This document shows positions 58,747 to 64,000 of a stretch of DNA of 64,000 nt, in pieces; the first letter of the stretch is position 1, and each line of letters starts with the position of its first letter. The position numbers and the translations under genes were made by a program. The notes beneath the pieces are model-generated. The model saw nothing but the letters and a program-made list of their open reading frames with translations, was not told where the DNA came from and ran no database searches. The stretch spans positions 84,501-148,500 of the forward strand of contig OX359189.1 in assembly GCA_947172415.1 (NCBI GenBank), given 5' to 3'. Origin of the DNA: Chondrosia reniformis. Taxonomy: Eukaryota > Porifera > Demospongiae > Chondrillida > Chondrillidae.

Positions 58747-61130
58747 AGTTCTGTAACTCTATCAATTGGATAGATATGAAGCTGTGACTTAGTGTCAGCA
58801 TTCACAGACATTTATTAAGCATGATCAATGAGTTTTTGAAATTTTGATGGAACTAAAAATTTGCCATATCTCTCACCATACTTTAACTTTGTATACCAGA
58901 ATGTAATGTACATTGAGAGCTGTAACTCTATCAAACGGAGAGATGTGAAGCTAATACTTGATGTCAGCATTCACAGACATCTATAGAGCATGTCTATTGA
59001 GTTTTTGAAATTTTGATGGAACTTAAAATTTTCCCTATCTCTAACAATACTTTAAATTTGTATACCAGAACTTAATATAAATTGAGGGCTGTAACTCTAT
59101 CAAATGGAGAGATATGAAGTTAACACTTTGTGTCAGCATTCACAGACATCTATACAGCATGTCCAAAGAGGTTTTGAAATTTTGATGAAACTTAAAAATT
59201 TGCCCTATCTCTCACAATACATTAACTTTGAAAACCAGAATGTAATGTACATTGCGGACTGTAACTCTATCAAATGGAGAGATATGAAGCTAACACTTTG
59301 TGTCAGCATTCACAGACATCTATACAGCATGTCCAAAGAGGTTTTGAAATTTTGATGAAACTTAAAAATTTGCCCTATCTCTCACAATACATTAATTTTG
59401 TATACCGGAATGTAATGTACATTGAGGGCTGTAACTCTATCAAATGGAGAGATATGAAGCTAACACTTTGTGTCAGCATTCACAGACATCTATACAGCAT
59501 GTCCAAAGAGGTTTTGAAATTTTGATGAAACTTAAAAATTTGCCCTATCTCTCACAATACATTAACTTTGTATACCGGAATGTAATGTACATTGAGGGCT
59601 GTAACTCTATCAAATGGAGAGATATGAAGCTAACACTTTGTGTCAGCATTCACAGACATCTATACAGCATGTCCAAAGAGGTTTTGAAATTTTGATGAAA
59701 CTTAAAAATTTGCCCTATCTCTCACCATACATTAATTTTGTATACCGGAATGTAATGTACATTGTGAGTTGTAACTCTATCAAATGGAGAGATATGAAGC
59801 AAACACTTTGTGTCAGCATTCACAGACATCTATACAGCATGTCCAAAGAGGTTTTGAAATTTTGATGGAACTTAAAATTTACCCTATCTCTCACCATACT
59901 TTAACTTTGAATACCAGAATTTAATATACATTGCGGACTGTAACTCTATCAAATAGAGAGATATGAAGCAAACACTTTGTGTCAGCATTCACAGACATCT
60001 ATACAGCATGTCCAAAGAGGTTTTGAAATTTTGATGAAACTTAAAAATTTGCCCTATCTCTCACAATACATTAATTTTGTATACCGGAATGTAATGCACA
60101 TTGCGGGCTGTAACTCTATCAAATGGAGAGATATGAAGCTAACACTTTGTGTCAGCATTCACAGACATCTATACAGCATGTCCAAAGAGGTTTTGAAATT
60201 TTGATGAAACTTAAAAATTTGCCCTATCTCTCACAATACATTAACTTTGAAAACCAGAATGTAATGTACATTGCGGACTGTAACTCTATCAAATGGAGAG
60301 ATATGAAGCTAACACTTTGTGTCAGCATTCACAGACATCTATACAGCATGTCCAAAGAGGTTTTGAAATTTTGATGAAACTTAAAATTTGCCCTATCTCT
60401 CACCATACATTAATTTTGTATACCGGAATGTAATGTACATTGTGAGTTGTAACTCTATCAAATGGAGAGATATGAAGCTAACACTTTGTGTCAGCATTCA
60501 CAGACATCTATACAGCATGTCCAAAGAGGTTTTGAAATTTTGATGGAACTTAAAAATTACCCTATCTCTCACCATACTTTAACTTTGAATACCAGAATTT
60601 AATATACATTGCGGAGTGTAACTCTATCAAATGGAGAGATATGAAGCTAACACTTTGTGTCAGCATTCACAGACATCTATACAGCATGTCCAAAGAGGTT
60701 TTGAAATTTTGATGGAACTTAAAAATTACCCTATCTCTCACCATACTTTAACTTTGAATACCAGAATTTAATATACATTGCGGAGTGTAACTCTATCAAA
60801 TGGAGAGATATGAAGCTAACACTTTGTGTCAGCATTCACAGACATCTATACAGCATGTCCAAAGAGGTTTTGAAATTTTGATGAAACTTAAAAATTTGCC
60901 CTATCTCTCACAATACATTAATTTTGTATACCGGAATGTAATGTACATTGCAGGTTGGAACTCTATCAAATGGAGAGATATGAAGCTAACACTTTGTGTC
61001 AGCATTCACAGACATCTATACAGCATGTCCAAAGAGGTTTTGAAATTTTGATGAAACTTAAAAATTTGCCCTATCTCTCACCATACATTAATTTTGTATA
61101 CCAGAACTTAATGTAAATTGAGGGCTGTAA
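58747..61130. repeat. 170-bp satellite, array 2 (about 14 units)
   Basis: Begins with diverged units (ATCAATTGGATAGATATGAA, ATCAAACGGAGAGATGTGAA) that recur at the start of array 3 but not array 1; the later units are of the common type. Confidence 0.95.
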
Positions 61131-62436
61131 CTCTATCAAATGGAGAGATGTGAAGCTAACACTTGATGCCAGCATTCATAGACATGCATGAAACATTTCC
61201 AAAGAGTTTTAGAAGTTTCAATTTATGTTCATATTTGCCCTATCTCTCACCATACATATGAGTATATCCTACAATATAGTATTGGAGCTACAATTGCTTT
61301 CAAAGCATTATTTAGCCTAGAAATAAGAATCTATTTTTATCGGTACATTATTCTCTCAATTCTAAAATTTAAGTTAGGAATTGAGTAATTCATACAGCCC
61401 GGCCTAGTTGCAATATCGATCATAGACATTAATATCGTAGAGGCGATAAATATCAGTCTACTCGCAATATCTCTAATTTTCGGCATCAAGAAAAGTCGCT
61501 TTCCTCCCTCCATCAAGATACATACTGGCTTTTATCCATTTGCCACAATTTTGAGATGTATTGGAAATACTGCGTATGCGTGTAAAATTGTTTGGAACGA
61601 TTCACTGGTCTGGAATTAAAGTGGAATAATTTGACGATTTCTCGAAAATAATTGGGATCAGAAAAGTCGTTCTCCTCGGCCCATCAAGACACTTACTGTT
61701 TTTTTTCCGCTTTCCCCAGTTTTCAGATGAACCACTAATACTGCCTATGTCTTTAAATTTGCTTGGAACAATTCATTGATCTGGAAATAACGAGAAATTT
61801 GTAAAAAAATGCCCCAACCACAACCGTTTTCTTTGGACAAAACTTCATATAAATAGAAGCGAAAAACCTTATAAAGTAGGCCTACCTGGACACATCTCTA
61901 TGGTGGTTGCGGTTCCCATAGAGGTTGGTAGCGCTTAGACTCTGAAGCTGTCTCCTAATCGGTTGGTGCCATAGAGACGTGCTCACCAATAATCCGGATT
62001 TCGGGGGGGTTCCACGTAATGTGGGATTGGCATCTGATATCTTAGGATTCATATGAGTCGGCCATATCGAGAAGAACTGGTTCTTCTCACGCAAGTGACA
62101 CCCAAAGCTCAACTCGGCAGAGCGTTACCACCGATCCCGGCCTCTGAGCGTCGTGGATGGTAGCGTTCGGTATGGTCCAACTTTTTTTCTTTGGAGTTTC
62201 GTTGGCTGTCGATTGGCGAAATTTCACTTTAACGAGATCCATATATTATATATGGATAGATAGTACTTCGATAACAATCAATTACTACACAGTGCATATC
62301 CTAATGTATAATAAAATTTAGAAACTATTCTAGATTTTCGGATATAGTATCGAATTTGTCTTGATTTTATACCTTCTAACGGTCGGCCATATGTAGTATT
62401 ACGCAATTTTCTCTAACAATTCAATACTTTAACTGT
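61131..62436. repeat. Satellite flank block, copy 3
   Basis: Near identical to copy 2 at a spacing of exactly 3690 bp; only a few single-base differences were seen (for example AAGAATTTT versus AAGAGTTTT near 57515/61205 and CCAAAATTT versus CCACAATTT). Confidence 0.92.
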
Positions 62437-62912
62437 AGTTCTGTAACTCTATCAATTGGATAGATATGAAGCTGTGACTTAGTGTCAGCATTCACAGACA
62501 TTTATTAAGCATGATCAATGAGTTTTTGAAATTTTGATGGAACTAAAAATTTGCCATATCTCTCACCATACTTTAACTTTGTATACCAGAATGTAATGTA
62601 CATTGAGAGCTGTAACTCTATCAAACGGAGAGATGTGAAGCTAATACTTGATGTCAGCATTCACAGACATCTATAGAGCATGTCTATTGAGTTTTTGAAA
62701 TTTTGATGGAACTTAAAATTTTCCCTATCTCTAACAATACTTTAAATTTGTATACCAGAACTTAATATAAATTGAGGGCTGTAACTCTATCAAATGGAGA
62801 GATATGAAGTTAACACTTTGTGTCAGCATTCACAGACATCTATAGAGCATGTCTAATGAGTTTTTGAAATTTTGATGGAACTTTAAATAGAGTTACAGCC
62901 CTCAATGTATAT
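62437..62912. repeat. 170-bp satellite, array 3 (truncated) ending in an inverted unit fragment
   Basis: Less than three units, then TAGAGTTACAGCCCTCAATG at about 62888-62910, the reverse complement of the unit start (CATTGAGGGCTGTAACTCTA). The satellite ends here. Confidence 0.88.
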
Positions 62913-63076
62913 GTGCAATGAGTTTTTGATTTACTCTCAGCTTAACTAGTTAATTCTTGCGTAAATAATAAAAATGGCTCACGGAACAGATTCTGTTTAA
63001 TCATTTCCATTTAACGATTTACCCAATATCTCTCTGAAATTCCTCTTGCGAATTTGACGTCGTTAACAAGTCTGCA

Positions 63077-63652
63077 ATGGAAGTATGCTCTCTGCCGCCT
63101 GTCCAGAAGACGTACCAGAAATTTATAGTTTATGAATCAAAGCAGGTCAGTTCACCTATGACTACAGCTTCTACACTAGAACGGGAAGATAGCATTATCG
63201 TCTATATGTTAAGGGCCAACGGGGCAGCAGTACTAGTCGTACTTTCAGTGAAGGACATGTCTTGCTAGTGCTGATTTTATGAAGTTGTTTCGTTCACCGA
63301 ATGTCTTTATGTTGGTAGAGGATGGTGGTGATTGCGTGCACCAATGATGCTCTGAACTTTAGAGCGATCGAGTTTGATCGAACTCACCCTTGTGATTTAT
63401 TGTGGACGTGCAGCGATGAAGCGATGACTGAAGGAGAAATAGATGTTTACATGAACAAGCTGCGAGGCAAGGAGGAGCCGCAGGCGAAGAGTTACAAGAA
63501 GACGCTCCAGCAAGTGGCCACTGCTTTTGGGATTGTAGGTACGTAAGTGGAATGCTGCAGGTTGTGAGAGAGTTGACATTATTTGGTTTTCTCTCAGGAT
63601 TTGTTAGGTTCATGGAAGGGTATTACATCATCTTGATCACCAAACGGAAATG
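63077..63652 (+). CDS. FIG4: FIG4 (SAC-domain phosphoinositide 5-phosphatase), 5' end
   Basis: Three exons are visible: 63077-63145 (MEVCSLPPVQKTYQKFIVYE), 63319-63538 (RMVVIACTNDALNFRAIEFD, then YKKTLQQVATAFGIV) and 63598-63652 (GFVRFMEGYYIILITKRKW, donor TG|GTCAGG). The order and spacing match the N-terminus of FIG4 ([20 protein letters not shown]-type start, [21 protein letters not shown]-type strand). FIG4 works with VAC14 and PIKFYVE on endolysosomes to control PI(3,5)P2. The catalytic CX5R motif lies beyond the right edge. The next intron opens directly into a 21-bp minisatellite. Confidence 0.88.
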
Positions 63653-63689
63653 GTCAGGGCAACACAAATACTACATCTTTACATCCACT

Positions 63690-64000
63690 CATTCATCCAT
63701 ACTTCCACCCACTCACCCACCCACTCACCCACCCCATCTAGCCACTCACCCACCCCATCCAGCCACTCACCCACCCCATCCAGCCACTCACCCACCCCAT
63801 CCAGCCACTCACCCACCCCATCCAGCCACTCACCCACCCCATCCAGCCACTCACCCACCCCATCCAGCCACTCACCCACCCCATCCAGCCACTCACCCAC
63901 CCCATCCAGCCACTCACCCACCCCATCCAGCCACTCACCCACCCCATCCAGCCACTCACCCACCCCATCCAGCCACTCACCCACCCCATCCAGCCACTCA
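63690..64000. repeat. 21-bp minisatellite in FIG4 intron, running off the window
   Basis: At least 13 copies of CCAGCCACTCACCCACCCCA(T), nearly perfect; the array continues past the end of the window. The long minus-strand frames here (GEWLDGV repeats) are by-products. Confidence 0.95.

Noticed and set aside
55607-61051. Repeated 73-83-codon frames beginning MERYEAN
   Set aside because: Created by the 170-bp satellite; the frames overlap and depend on the repeat period.
54585-62912. Transposase or reverse transcriptase in the satellite region
   Set aside because: No long frame or catalytic motif is present in any of the three blocks; at most the region is non-autonomous.
63679-63989. Minus-strand frames of GEWLDGV repeats
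   Set aside because: By-products of the 21-bp minisatellite in a FIG4 intron.

Overview
This is eukaryotic nuclear DNA from an animal. Most genes have many short introns (about 50-100 bp, GT...AG), intergenic spacers are short, and the genes are typical metazoan ones: germ cell-less, ARL13B, an MRL (RIAM/lamellipodin) adaptor, a POU homeobox gene, CUL5 and importin alpha. The compact layout, the very short introns and a modular receptor-like protein I cannot assign to a known family suggest an early-branching animal, most likely a sponge. That taxonomic call is inference.

Layout, left to right: (1) the 5' end of a synaptotagmin-like/rabphilin-type Rab effector on the minus strand, running off the left edge (1-333); (2) an alanyl-tRNA trans-editing gene (minus, 545-1707), head to head with GMCL1 (plus, 1741-5054), only 33 bp between start codons; (3) a tRNA-Leu(UAA) (minus); (4) ARL13B (5442-7781); (5) an MRL adaptor with a long N-terminal polyproline exon (8639-18006); (6) a UPRT homologue (18232-19264); (7) an SH3BGRL-like gene (minus) head to head with CUL5 (20240-23560); (8) two genes with intronless coding regions, RMC1 (23619-25577) and a POU gene (25996-27660); (9) RPS4 (27852-29053); (10) a type I membrane protein built from three exon-encoded six-residue-signature Cys modules (29139-31535); (11) importin alpha (minus, 31836-34090); (12) two tandem class I alpha-mannosidase (GH47) genes on the minus strand, a divergent copy A (34190-44686) stretched by huge intronic minisatellites and a conventional copy B (44826-47327); (13) a scaffold protein with a SAM domain at each end (47595-54379); (14) an 8.3-kb composite satellite with a 170-bp unit (about 54585-62885); (15) the 5' end of FIG4, running off the right edge (63077 onward).

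The most striking feature is the minisatellite load: at least eleven arrays, about 11 kb in all, nearly all inside introns. In several (mannosidase A twice, CUL5, the MRL gene) the real 3' splice site is the last unit of the array, so the array is a ladder of duplicated candidate acceptors. In the 21-bp array of mannosidase A the unit is a multiple of three and is open in the frame of the following exon, so any upstream acceptor would add 7-residue repeats in frame. The two mannosidase genes also share a 203-bp identical block covering one exon and flanking intron, set in otherwise diverged sequence, as expected of recent gene conversion.

Functionally these are ordinary housekeeping or cell-biology genes and not one pathway. 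RMC1 and FIG4 both serve late endosomes/lysosomes, and the two mannosidases trim N-glycans in the Golgi. Exon boundaries were read by eye from splice signals and protein homology recalled from family knowledge; no alignment or database search was run.
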